From assembly GCF_000011365.1 (NCBI RefSeq), contig NC_004463.1, positions 2,280,001 through 2,344,000 on the forward strand: a stretch of DNA of 64,000 nucleotides, given 5' to 3'. This document shows positions 47,131 through 55,397 of this stretch, in pieces. Source of the stretch: Bradyrhizobium diazoefficiens USDA 110. Its GTDB lineage: Bacteria > Pseudomonadota > Alphaproteobacteria > Rhizobiales > Xanthobacteraceae. The notes below the pieces were generated by a model, which did no database searches, was not told where the DNA came from, and worked only from the letters and a program-made list of their open reading frames with translations. The stretch's first letter is position 1. The number at the start of each line of letters is the position of its first letter. A program made the position numbers and the translations under genes.

Positions 47131-47882
47131 CATGTATAGACGGCCGCGCGGATGCAAGGGATTTCAGCAGCAATTTGGATATCGGTCGGGTGCGTTCATG
47201 TATACGGCCTATCATTGCGACCGATAGCATGGCCGCTCGCCCTGATGGAGATCGCGGATCGAGGCCTCATCAACGGGTCGCGCTTGTTGCGCTTAAAACT
47301 CTTCTGTCAATCGGCCCTTTAATTGCGGATTATTGTCAACTCTCTTTTTTTGAAGCCATTCGGCAAGACGGTAGCGCTCGACCTCCCCGTCGGCCCGATT
47401 CGGCGCGCGCCAATTGTGCACACAATCGGCGAGAAATGGGGGAGCGTGCTACGACCTGTTCACAGCCCTTTCTGTCGCGGGCCATGTCGCGCCGAGCAGC
47501 CGGGAGTTGTTGGCAATCGCTGGAATTATCGGGTAATTTTGCGCAACAGGCGCAACACGATGTCGACGAACAAATGCGGACTAAGTTATTGAAATAATTG
47601 GTGATCCCAGCAGAACAAGCACATCAGCCGGTATCAATGGCTTAGATTGGCAAACCGCCCGTTCGGGCAAGATTGATCCGCAAGCGCTTTTTCGCGCACT
47701 GGCAATCAAAAGCCGCCGGATGGTGGGCCAAAAATGCGAAGGGCCGCCTCGGCTAAGGCAGCCCCAGATCGCAATCAAAAGTCCAGTAGCCTGGAATTTA
47801 GCACCCAGTCTCCCGAGCCGCAATCCGGAACCGCCATGCAAGCTGCCTTCGCCGCTGCCCTGGCGCGGAAGATGGTGCGGCC
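47131..47882. other. Region without a convincing gene
   Basis: About 750 bases with only short unsupported frames on both strands. It should contain the promoter of the gene at 47883. I see no RNA gene or repeat. Confidence 0.45.
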
Positions 47883-48419
47883 GTGAGTGCAATTCTCGAC
47901 AAGGACCGGACCCGGCGAAAGCTCCATCTGTTAACGCGCGCAAATGGCGATCTACGCCTTACCGATCAAGACTTCCGGGTGCTTTGGTATATCGCCGATG
48001 CGATCGATCACGAGACCGATCTAGCCCGCCGCAAGCAGGCCACCATCGCTAAAGATCTTGGGAAGAAGGGCGTCCGCGGCGTGCAGTTGAGCCTCGGACG
48101 GTTAGCCGAGTTCGGCTACCTCAAGTTCGAGGTCAAGGAAGGCGGGACCTACGTCAATGCCTATCGCCTTCTTCTCGAAGAGGCGAATGTGGGTTCGCCT
48201 TCTTCTGACCAGAAGGCGAACAATGGTGAGCCTTTGGATGACCAGAAGGCGAACGTCGGTGCGCTTTCTGCCGGTGCAGTCCCCAAAAAGGCGAACGAGC
48301 GTGACGAAAAAGGCGAACCGTCATTCGTACATGATCCCTTATCTGTCCCTGAAGTAGCTGCAGCCGCGCGCAATGACTACGAATTCTATGCGGCGGGGGC
48401 GATGCATTGCACTAACTAA
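47883..48419 (+). CDS. Winged-helix DNA-binding protein with QKAN repeats
   Basis: A 178-residue protein. Residues about 20-100 form a helix-turn-helix of the replication-initiator/phage type (LTDQDFRVLWYIADAID, then SLGRLAEFGYLKFEVKEGG). The C-terminal third has imperfect repeats (EANVGSPSSD, QKANNGEPLDD, QKANVGALSAG, KKANERDEKG). The start is GTG 47883, with GGAAG 10 nt upstream. It resembles helix-turn-helix proteins of plasmids and conjugative elements; the function is not established. Confidence 0.65.
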   Translation: MSAILDKDRTRRKLHLLTRANGDLRLTDQDFRVLWYIADAIDHETDLARRKQATIAKDLGKKGVRGVQLSLGRLAEFGYLKFEVKEGGTYVNAYRLLLEEANVGSPSSDQKANNGEPLDDQKANVGALSAGAVPKKANERDEKGEPSFVHDPLSVPEVAAAARNDYEFYAAGAMHCTN

Positions 48420-48586
48420 CCCCCATGCGGCTCGTAGTACGCCCGCATCGCCTTCAGATGCTCTGCCTGCTGGCGGGAGTAGTGCCGGATCGAACGAAGC
48501 TCGCCCACCAGTAGGCCTACTATCAACCAGAAGGCAGTAGCCACTAGTGCCCCGAGCGCGACTTCAGAGACGCCTTTATGCTTCAT
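48416..48586 (-). CDS. Small single-pass membrane protein
   Basis: A 56-residue protein from the ATG at 48586: MKHKGVSEV, a membrane segment (ALGALVATAFWLIVGLLV), then a charged tail ending YEPHGG. The frame is open upstream to 48628. It is convergent with the helix-turn-helix gene, overlapping by 4 nt at the 3' ends. Function unknown. Confidence 0.5.
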   Translation of the reverse strand: MKHKGVSEVALGALVATAFWLIVGLLVGELRSIRHYSRQQAEHLKAMRAYYEPHGG

Positions 48587-48670
48587 CGTCGTGCTCAAGA
48601 TAGCCCTCGATAAGGCGATCCAGGTCAATCTTTCTAATCGACGCCGCGATCAATCGGTCCACCTTCATAT

Positions 48671-49004
48671 CTATTGGGGCTTTCCACAGAACTCAATCAG
48701 ATAATTGATTAGAGCTCCCCCAACTCCTGCGGTCTGAAGGTTAGGACGGGTCGAAGCAAATGCGCGAACATTGTCTGCGAGCTGGACGTTTGTCATTTTG
48801 CTCTTCGAAATGCAATTGATAATGCGTGCCTGCCTTGGCATCTTGCTCGTCAGAGGCAACGCTAATCAGCGCGTCGTAGAAACCGGCCATGTAGGCAGCG
48901 CGGATCTGCGCAGGTAACGACTCCCATCGGAAGTAAGTGAAGTAAACGGCATTCGCAGGCGCGGTGATCACAAGCGGAGCCGCTACCAATATGATTCTAA
49001 TCAA
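48671..49004 (-). pseudogene. Small secreted protein, frameshifted
   Basis: TTG 49004, preceded by GAGG, opens a signal peptide (IRIILVAAPLVITAPANA) and a mature part (YFRWESLPAQIRAAYMAGFY). After GTHYQ the conserved-looking sequence moves to the next frame (CISKSKMTNVQLADNVRAFA, then LIEFCGKPQ) and ends at 48671. A single frameshift near 48810 splits the gene. It resembles small periplasmic immunity-type (Rap1a-like) proteins, but that is a guess. Confidence 0.5.
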
Positions 49005-49164
49005 ATCTGCCTCGTGATGCCGTGGATTAACAACTGATCGCCGTTGCGTCGCCCCGACTCGGGCGAAGATCATCCGCCCAGCAGACGTGCGCCTCAGTTT
49101 TCGCGGGGGTGGATCGGATAGTTGGGTCAAGCTCCGGTGCAGCACTCGTTCACAAACTCTGAGG

Positions 49165-49510
49165 CTAGCCCACCGTTACGGCATCCGCAGCAAGCAGGTC
49201 ATCGATCAGCTCGGCAAAGCCCTCTCGTACAAGAAAGCGCCGGCTAAATGCCAGGCGCTGATGGTAGGGAATTAGATATCGATCGAAGCGGTCAGATTGA
49301 AGTTGGCGTGCCTCGCGCGCCAGCTCGTCCGTTTCAGGTAGGCCTTGTTCCTTGATTGCGACCAGGAGGTCCTTAAGGTCGGCCGCAGATGTTTTTTCGA
49401 CAAAGACGGCAAAGTTTTCGATCGAAGCCTTTGCGCCCTCTCGACGTAAAGCCAGCACCATTGTCTGAGCGAGGCGTGCACCTGACCAAGGAAATACAAT
49501 GACGTCCTGA
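49165..49510 (-). pseudogene. C-terminal fragment of a DEAD/DEAH-type helicase
   Basis: The frame reads VIVFPWSGARLAQTMVLALR, then a region resembling the tail of large helicases (DRFDRYLIPYHQRLAFSRRF) and stops at 49165. The upstream part is replaced by a Tn5-like transposase fragment near 49510. The assignment rests on the FPW-G-R...ALALRREG pattern. Confidence 0.4.
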
Positions 49511-49790
49511 CCGTATTGCAGAAAGCGGTGCCTATCGAGATGGTATCCGCCTCGTCGACCCGCTCGTTGGAGAAGAATCGATAGGCGGCCTTCGTGTTGG
49601 CCCAATCCTGACAAACCAACGGGATGCTTTGACCCATGTCGCTCCCGATTTGTGCGAGCAATTTGCAGAACCGGCGACCAAGCCGCTCATCCTTAAACTC
49701 GCATCCCGCAACTTCCCGATCAACCCACGTCTCGATACCGGTCGTCAATCGCTGAGCACGCGCCACCGCGCGTTCCTTCACCAAGCCCAT
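49510..49790 (-). pseudogene. N-terminal fragment of a Tn5-like (IS4-family) transposase
   Basis: WVDREVAGCEFKDERLGRRF, then KLLAQIGSDMGQSIPLVCQD and WANTKAAYRFFSNERVDEA are the N-terminal DNA-binding domain of Tn5-type transposases. The catalytic domain is missing; the sequence switches to the helicase fragment near 49510. Confidence 0.75.
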
Positions 49791-49904
49791 CGAGCACCCC
49801 GCACTTCCGAATCAGGTGCTCAACAACGAATCACAACAGATTCTACTGATTCAAGATTTCGGCCGCGGCCCCCCGCTCAAATCCGACGTCAAATGTGGGT
49901 AATT

Positions 49905-50257
49905 GAAAGATCTCTTTGCCGCTTACAATGCGCGCGCGGCCAAGCCGAGAATCTGATCAAGCTGCATATGACGCAGCTCGCCTCCGACCGCACCAGCTGC
50001 CGTTCGGCGCTCGCCAACCAGGTCCGTCTCGCGCTCCATACGGCCGCTTATTGGCTGATGCTGACCGTGCGCGAGGCGATTCCCAAAGTCCGGGAATTGG
50101 CCGCTGCCGAGTTCGCGACGCTGCGTCTTCGTCTCTTGAAAATCGCTGCCCGTGTGGTCGAGACCACGAGCCGCATTCGCCTTGCGTTTGCCGCGGCATG
50201 TCCCGAGCCGACCTGATCCGCCGTTTGCCAGGCGCGCTGCTGCCGCTCGGTCCTTGA
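49905..50257 (+). pseudogene. C-terminal fragment of an IS1380-family transposase
   Basis: The plus-strand frame reads ARGQAENLIKLHMTQLASDR, TSCRSALANQVRLALHTAAY and LRLLKIAARVVETTSRIRLA, the conserved C-terminus of IS1380 transposases. A frameshift near 50205 places the last residues (RRLPGALLPLGP) in the neighbouring frame, ending at 50257. Confidence 0.75.
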
Positions 50258-50464
50258 CCGGCGGGGCGTCCGCCCCCCGTTCACCCACCCCATCCCTCAA
50301 GCGCGTTGCAAAGTACGGGTCGTCAGGCGGTGAAAAGCCGAAGGCAATCCTGTGCGCCTCGCCAGACAAGATGTGCGGCCGCATCAATCGGGCCCAAAAG
50401 CCGCCCTCTGACGAATAGGCCGGGCTAGCAGTTGACGGTGCTCAGACCGTGTAGCGGCACACGG

Positions 50465-50500
50465 TATATGCATGTATATGCATGTATATGCATGTATATG
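50465..50500 (+). repeat. 10-bp tandem repeat upstream of acyltransferase gene
   Basis: CATGTATATG is repeated three times exactly (50471-50500), with a further partial copy before it (50465-50470). The unit is one helical turn long and AT-rich in a GC-rich setting. It lies 45 bp before the likely start of the acyltransferase gene and contains in-frame ATGs. Confidence 0.85.
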
Positions 50501-50544
50501 TAAAGAAATGCGACAGATGCGTTAATAGAATTGCAGAATCCTAC

Positions 50545-51699
50545 ATGTCGAACGCGATGCTCAAATCCAGCTGCGCCACCCCGAATTTACCGCCCCCCAA
50601 CGCCTTTCCCGAAGACCCCGGGTCGCTGGCTGCCAAAGAGGTCGCGCGACTGAGCATTCTTGACGGCATGCGGGGAATTGCTGCCATCTGTGTCGCCGTT
50701 TTACATTTTTATGAACCCTTTCAGTTCGGTCCTCAGAACCGGATTCCTCACGGTTATCTCGCTGTAGATTTTTTCTTTTGCTTGTCAGGGTATGTAATGG
50801 CATTTGCCTACGACCCTTCTCGCGTAGAATTGTCACCCACAGAACTTATTAAAAGGCGTCTGATACGACTGCATCCGCTCGTCGTAATTGGCTCCTTGTT
50901 GGGCTTCGTTGTGGTTGTAATCGGACGATTCTATGCGCCTATGGCTGCTGCGTTATTCAATTTTAGTGTCACGGAGTTTTTTATTCTCCTCACCTGCAGC
51001 GTACTTCTGTTGCCGCACTTATTTGTCCACGATCCCAGCTTTCCTATTTTTCCTTTTGTCGCTCCCGCCTGGTCATTGCTTTGCGAGTATGTGGCGAGCC
51101 TAACGTTTGCTCTTTGTCTGCGCCAACTATCGCTTCGATGGTTGCTAGCGATGCTCGCCTTCGCCGCGGTTGCAACGGCATACACGTGCTACGATTTCGG
51201 AAGCCTAAACGGCGGTTTCGACCGCAGAACCTTCTGGATTGGCTTTGTACGGGTAGGTTTTTCATTTATCGCGGGCGTTGTTGCTTGCCGTATTGGCAGG
51301 CAACCGCTGTTGCCAGGGGCAGCATATTACCTTCCGCTTATCATGCTTGCGACCTTTTTTTGGCCCTTCCTTTGGAAGCCCTACGATTTCCTGATCGTCA
51401 CAATCGTATATCCGCTCCTTGTTTGGCTGGGCGCTAATGCAATCGGGAGTCCGTCGATCAACCGTTTTAGCGAGTTTATCGGAGATCTTTCATATCCGCT
51501 TTATATGACCCACTACGTTCCACTCATGCTATTGTTCGGCGGAACTTCGGCAGGTTGGGTTGCGCAGATCCATGCAGCGCTAGCGGTACCAAGCATGACT
51601 CTAGTTGCAATCGCTTTTAGCTTTCTTGTTAAGCGATATATCGACGAACCGATCCGTGCCACTTTGCGTCACAGATCATTTGAGCACCTCAAAGGCTAA
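50545..51699 (+). CDS. Acyltransferase 3 family membrane protein
   Basis: A 384-residue protein with about ten hydrophobic segments. The N-terminal motif SILDGMRGIAAICVAVLHFY contains the conserved Arg and His of acyltransferase-3 proteins (NodX, NolL, OafA types), followed by AVDFFFCLSGYVMAFAY. These enzymes O-acylate sugars on the membrane; in a symbiosis island, surface polysaccharide or Nod factor is a plausible target, but no nod box is seen. ATG 50545 is the preferred start; the frame is open from ATGs inside the tandem repeat at 50482. Confidence 0.88.
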   Translation: MSNAMLKSSCATPNLPPPNAFPEDPGSLAAKEVARLSILDGMRGIAAICVAVLHFYEPFQFGPQNRIPHGYLAVDFFFCLSGYVMAFAYDPSRVELSPTELIKRRLIRLHPLVVIGSLLGFVVVVIGRFYAPMAAALFNFSVTEFFILLTCSVLLLPHLFVHDPSFPIFPFVAPAWSLLCEYVASLTFALCLRQLSLRWLLAMLAFAAVATAYTCYDFGSLNGGFDRRTFWIGFVRVGFSFIAGVVACRIGRQPLLPGAAYYLPLIMLATFFWPFLWKPYDFLIVTIVYPLLVWLGANAIGSPSINRFSEFIGDLSYPLYMTHYVPLMLLFGGTSAGWVAQIHAALAVPSMTLVAIAFSFLVKRYIDEPIRATLRHRSFEHLKG

Positions 51700-51845
51700 T
51701 GCAGGCACTGCCGCAGGTATGCACGGATGTGCTTATCCTGTTCTGCTCTCAGAAGCGCTTTCGCCCCCTCTGGCCTTCCAGCTTCAGGGTAATTAGCTAG
51801 GTATGAGATGTGGGTAATTGAAAGAGCTAACTCAGGCAGACCACA

Positions 51846-51890
51846 TGTTTCCCATTCACAATATCTTCCCGAAAGAGATGGCGATAATCG
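51846..51890 (+). pseudogene. 5' part of a gene interrupted by IS66
   Basis: ATG 51846 opens MFPIHNIFPKEMAII, and the IS66 element follows directly. The reading frame resumes after the element at 54756 (GRTLLNYGELELDLMN). Removing the element and one copy of the 8-bp duplication restores a continuous frame. Confidence 0.7.
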
Positions 51891-51973
51891 GTAAGCGGCG
51901 TGTCTCCCGCACCTTGTTGCTGTTGAGCAGACCGGCAATATGCGTTCCGTCTTGAAGAGGACGGTTTGCATAT

Positions 51974-52231
51974 ATGATCGAGCGTGTTGTCGACGCATCG
52001 GAGCTACGGGTTCGGCGGCGCTGGGGTGGCGAGGTCAAGGGACGGATCGTCGCGGAATCCTTTGTTCCCGGCGCGGTCGTCTCGGACGTCGCGCGGCGCC
52101 ACGGTCTATCGCCGCAGCATTTGTCGACCTGGCGCAAGGCGGTGCGCGACGGGTTGTTGACGTTGTCGGAACACACGGAGCCGGTGGCGACGAGGCCGGC
52201 TGGAGCGGTCGCGATCCAGGAAGCGAGTTCA
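51974..52231 (+). pseudogene. IS66 TnpA, truncated, second copy type
   Basis: MIERVVDASELRVRRRWGGE and GAVVSDVARRHGLSPQHLST are TnpA of an IS66 relative, clearly diverged from the tnpA at 54259. The sequence is cut where tnpC of the other element begins (52232), so it is about 85 codons long. Confidence 0.75.
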
Positions 52232-53836
52232 TCAAGCGGCGAGGCTTTTAGCTTGCTCGGCGCTCCACGCCCAGGGCATGAGTTCGTCCAGACGCGAGGC
52301 CGGCCAGAGGTTGACGAGTCTGGTGAGGACGTCGGTCAGATAGGCCTGCGGCTCCACGCCGCAGAGCTTGCAGGTCTCAATCAGCGAAGCGATGCAGGCC
52401 CAGTTCTCCGCGCCCTCATCATGCCCCGCGAACAGTGCGTTCTTGCGGTTGAGGATAAGAGGACGGATGCTTCGCTCGACAATATTTGTGTCGAGCTCGA
52501 TGCGGCCGTCGTCAAGGAAGCGCATCAGGCCAACCCAGTGGTTCAAGGCGTAACGGATGTGCTCGGCGATTGTCGCTTTGCCCGAGACGCGGGTGAGTTG
52601 CTGCTCGAACCAGGCCTTGAGCGCCAGCACCAGCGGCTTGCTGCGCTCCTGGCGGATGGCACGACGCTCATCGGCGCTGCGGCCCCTGATCGTCTTCTCG
52701 ATCGCATAGAGAGCGGCAATACGCTCGAGCGCTTCGCTCGCGATCGGGGCAGGACCGTCCTGGACAACGTCGAAGAAGCGCCGCCGCAGATGAGCCCAGC
52801 AGAAGGCGAGCGTGATCGCCGCGTCAGGCGCGGTGTCGGCAATGGTCTTGTAGACGGTGTAGCCGTCGCATTGCACGATGCCGCGATAACCGTCGAGCAG
52901 CTTGAGCGCGTGGACGGCGCCGCGACCAGGCGCATAAGTGTAGGCCACTGCCGGCGGATCGGCCCCGCCCCACGGCCGATCGTCGCGCGCGATCGCCCAG
53001 AAGAAGCCTTTCTTGGTGCGGCCGCGGCCGGGATCGAGCACAGGCGCTGTGGTCTCGTCCACCGCGATCTTGTTCGCGGTCAAAATGATCTCGCGCAGCC
53101 TGAGCCAGAGCGGACGAAGCTCTGCGCCTGCATAGCCCACCCAGAACGCCAAAACCGAGCGCTTGATGTCGATACCCTGCGCCAGCAGCATCTGAGCCTG
53201 CCGATACAGCGGCAGGTGCCAGGCAAATTTGGCGACCAGAACATGGGCGACCATCGCCTCGGTCGGCAAGCCGCCCTTGATCAGCCGCTCTGGTGCCGGC
53301 GCCTGAACCACGCCATCCGTGCAGGCCCGACAGGCATATTTGGGACGATGGGTGACGATCACGCGGAACTGCGCCGGGACGACGTCGAGCCGCCGTGAGG
53401 TCTCCTCACCGATCACATGCAGAGGCGTGCGGCAGCACGGACAGTTGGTATCCTCCGGGGCAATCGTGACGTCGATATGCGGCAGATGGGCCGGAAGCGC
53501 ACCACGGCTGGCGCGGCGCCGTTCAGCACGCTGGCGTGCGCCTGCCGTGTCCTTCCTGTCCTGGACCGCTTCATCGCCGGCAATGGCCTGCTCGATGTCC
53601 TCGATCGCCAGTTGCAACTGCTCAGGGTCGAGCTTCTCCGAGCGGCGACCGAACTGCGCGCGTTGCAGCTGGCGCAAGAGATGCTGAAGGCGATCCATTT
53701 GCGACAGCGCCTGATCGCGTTCGATGATCGCCGCGTCGCACTTTGCGATCGCCGCGTCGCGCTCCGCGCGTGCCGCCGCAACCAGCGCCTGCAGCGCCTC
53801 GATATCGGTCGGAAGTTGATCCGTGGTCTCGCTCAC
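52232..53836 (-). CDS. tnpC: IS66-family transposase TnpC
   Basis: A 534-residue transposase: an N-terminal leucine-zipper-like region (ALVAAARAERDAAIAKCDAA), a zinc-finger-like CPCCRTPLHV...CRAC, and the DDE core with VDETTAPVLDPGRGRTKKG, QCDGYTVYKTI and DTNIVERSIRPL (Glu of the triad). It appears intact and would catalyse transposition of this IS66 element. Confidence 0.92.
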   Translation of the reverse strand: MSETTDQLPTDIEALQALVAAARAERDAAIAKCDAAIIERDQALSQMDRLQHLLRQLQRAQFGRRSEKLDPEQLQLAIEDIEQAIAGDEAVQDRKDTAGARQRAERRRASRGALPAHLPHIDVTIAPEDTNCPCCRTPLHVIGEETSRRLDVVPAQFRVIVTHRPKYACRACTDGVVQAPAPERLIKGGLPTEAMVAHVLVAKFAWHLPLYRQAQMLLAQGIDIKRSVLAFWVGYAGAELRPLWLRLREIILTANKIAVDETTAPVLDPGRGRTKKGFFWAIARDDRPWGGADPPAVAYTYAPGRGAVHALKLLDGYRGIVQCDGYTVYKTIADTAPDAAITLAFCWAHLRRRFFDVVQDGPAPIASEALERIAALYAIEKTIRGRSADERRAIRQERSKPLVLALKAWFEQQLTRVSGKATIAEHIRYALNHWVGLMRFLDDGRIELDTNIVERSIRPLILNRKNALFAGHDEGAENWACIASLIETCKLCGVEPQAYLTDVLTRLVNLWPASRLDELMPWAWSAEQAKSLAA

Positions 53837-53908
53837 GCCCGGTACTCAAGCTGATTCGCGGGCCCTTGTGGAAGACTGCAGCCGACATGATTCAATTGGT
53901 CACAGGGT

Positions 53909-54262
53909 TCACGACGTTGCGCTCGGCTGACCAATGTCGCGGGCATGCAGGCGCGACCAATCCAGGCCGTCCATCAGCGCGGCGAGCTGTGAGGCAGACA
54001 AACGCATCACGCCATCGCTGATCGGCGGCCAGCGGAACGCGCTATGCTCCAGCCGCTTCCACAGCAGCACGAGCCCGGACCCGTCCCAGGCAAAAATCTT
54101 CAAACGGTCCGCTCGCTTTGAACGGAAGACGAAAATCGTTCCCGCGAACGGATCATGGTGGAGTTGCTCGCGCACCAGCGCGGCGAGACCATCGGCACCT
54201 TTACGAAAGTCGACCGGCCGCGTCGCGACCATGATCTTCACGCCCGCCGAAGCCGCGATCAT
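53909..54262 (-). CDS. tnpB: IS66-family TnpB
   Basis: A 117-residue Orf2/TnpB protein: KIMVATRPVDFRKGADGLAA, GTIFVFRSKRADRLKIFAWD and LLWKRLEHSAFRWP are its conserved blocks. The ATG overlaps the tnpA stop (ATGA). It is an accessory protein required for IS66 transposition. It is intact here, unlike the copy cut at 34665. Confidence 0.9.
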   Translation of the reverse strand: MIAASAGVKIMVATRPVDFRKGADGLAALVREQLHHDPFAGTIFVFRSKRADRLKIFAWDGSGLVLLWKRLEHSAFRWPPISDGVMRLSASQLAALMDGLDWSRLHARDIGQPSATS

Positions 54263-54672
54263 GTCGTCGCCCTCACGGCCCGCAGCACATCGCGCAGCCA
54301 GGTCGGATCGACCCCCGCCGCTGCGCGAACTACCGCATCGCCAATCTCGATGCTGATCGTTATCCCGTTCCGCGTTGCCGCTTCCACGCACATCCCAGCG
54401 GGGCGAAGCTCCGACACCACCGGAACGAAGAGCGGTGCATCCTCCGCCGGCAAGCTCAGCAGACCGGCACGCGCGGCCTTGCGCCAAGCAAACAGGTGTT
54501 GCGGTGAGAGGTCGTGCCGGCGCGCCACCTCGGACACAACTGTGCCCGGCGCATATGACTCCGCCACGATCCGCCCCTTGACCACGGCGCTCCACCGCCG
54601 CCGACGCCCCGCTCCGACCTGGATATCCACCCGGCCCCGTGGCTCTGAAGCGTCAACTATATGGTCAACCAT
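54259..54672 (-). CDS. tnpA: IS66-family TnpA
   Basis: A 137-residue helix-turn-helix protein, nearly identical to the copy at 34722-35135 (for example DPTWL here against DPAWL there). It is the first gene of the tnpA-tnpB-tnpC operon, about 55 bp from the outer inverted repeat. Confidence 0.9.
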   Translation of the reverse strand: MVDHIVDASEPRGRVDIQVGAGRRRRWSAVVKGRIVAESYAPGTVVSEVARRHDLSPQHLFAWRKAARAGLLSLPAEDAPLFVPVVSELRPAGMCVEAATRNGITISIEIGDAVVRAAAGVDPTWLRDVLRAVRATT

Positions 54673-54755
54673 ATATGCGAACCTTACTGTATATGACGGC
54701 TCGCATGTTGCCGATCAGCTCACGCCAAACAAGGTGTGGGAGACACACCGCTTAC

Positions 54756-54950
54756 GATAATCGGCCGCACCCTGCTGAATTACGGCGAGCTTGAACTCGA
54801 CCTGATGAATTGCATCCAGGTCGTCCGCCAATACGACATGAACTCCATCTTGAAGGCGTTTCAGGATTCGGGGAGAGAAGAGCCGCATTCAGATCGCGGA
54901 CGCTCTGGGCCGCGTACCCGAGCAGACACACATGCGACCTAGACGGGACG
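54756..54950 (+). pseudogene. 3' part of the gene interrupted by IS66
   Basis: It continues the frame from 51846: GRTLLNYGELELDLMNCIQV, then VRQYDMNSILKA. Near 54857 the conserved-looking sequence moves by one frame (FRIRGEKSRIQIADALGRVP). The gene thus carries a frameshift as well as the IS66 insertion. Product unknown; helical and soluble. Confidence 0.55.
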
Positions 54951-55023
54951 TCAGCGTCTCAGTCGCATTCCCGCGAGCGCTCCGGCAAAAAGTACATTCA
55001 ACTGGTGCCCGTGCAAATGCAGC

Positions 55024-55397
55024 CTACGCAGCGATCTTGTCTTCCTTGTCTGCGCCGCGCATGACGATCCTCAGGGCGTCGTTGGGCAGCGGGCGCTGCA
55101 GCGCCTTTGCCTCATCCCAGGGAGTGTGCATCCAGATGTCGCGCTCCTCCTCGGTGGTCAGGATCACGGGCATTGCTTTCGGATGGATCGGCTCGACGAC
55201 CGCATTGGGTGACGTCGTCAGGAAGCCGTAGACAAGGTGGGGCCGGGGATCGGCTTCGACTTGGTGCCGCGGTCGCCTCTGAACTCGGTCCAGATGCCGC
55301 CGAAGCAGAACAGCGGCCGGCTCTCCTCGAGCGCGAACCAAACCACATCTTTCTTCTTCGTCTCGGGATTTGGCGGTACTGTCCAGAATCTTTCGCA
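55024..55397 (-). pseudogene. SOS response-associated peptidase (SRAP/YedK) fragment
   Basis: One frame gives [20 protein letters not shown] and [20 protein letters not shown]; after a shift near 55240 another gives [40 protein letters not shown] and [14 protein letters not shown]. These are the C-terminal two thirds of SRAP/HMCES proteins, which bind abasic sites in single-stranded DNA. The N-terminus with the active Cys is missing, replaced by the IS256 element. Confidence 0.7.

Larger units (their letters stand above)
51891..54755 (-). mobile_element. IS66-family element with two tnpA-type ends
   Basis: It is bounded by inverted repeats (51891-51918 and 54728-54755) and flanked by the 8-bp direct repeat GATAATCG (51883-51890 and 54756-54763), the duplication size of IS66. 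The minus strand carries tnpA, tnpB and tnpC. The left end carries instead the start of a second, divergent tnpA on the plus strand (51974 to about 52231), joined within a few bases of the tnpC stop. The target duplication shows it moved as one unit. Confidence 0.88.

Noticed and set aside
50465..50500. CRISPR array
   Set aside because: The unit is 10 bp with no spacers; it is a simple tandem repeat. No CRISPR array or cas gene was seen in the window.
51974..53398. Plus-strand frame of 474 codons as one protein
   Set aside because: Only the first 85 codons are IS66 TnpA; the rest is antisense to tnpC.
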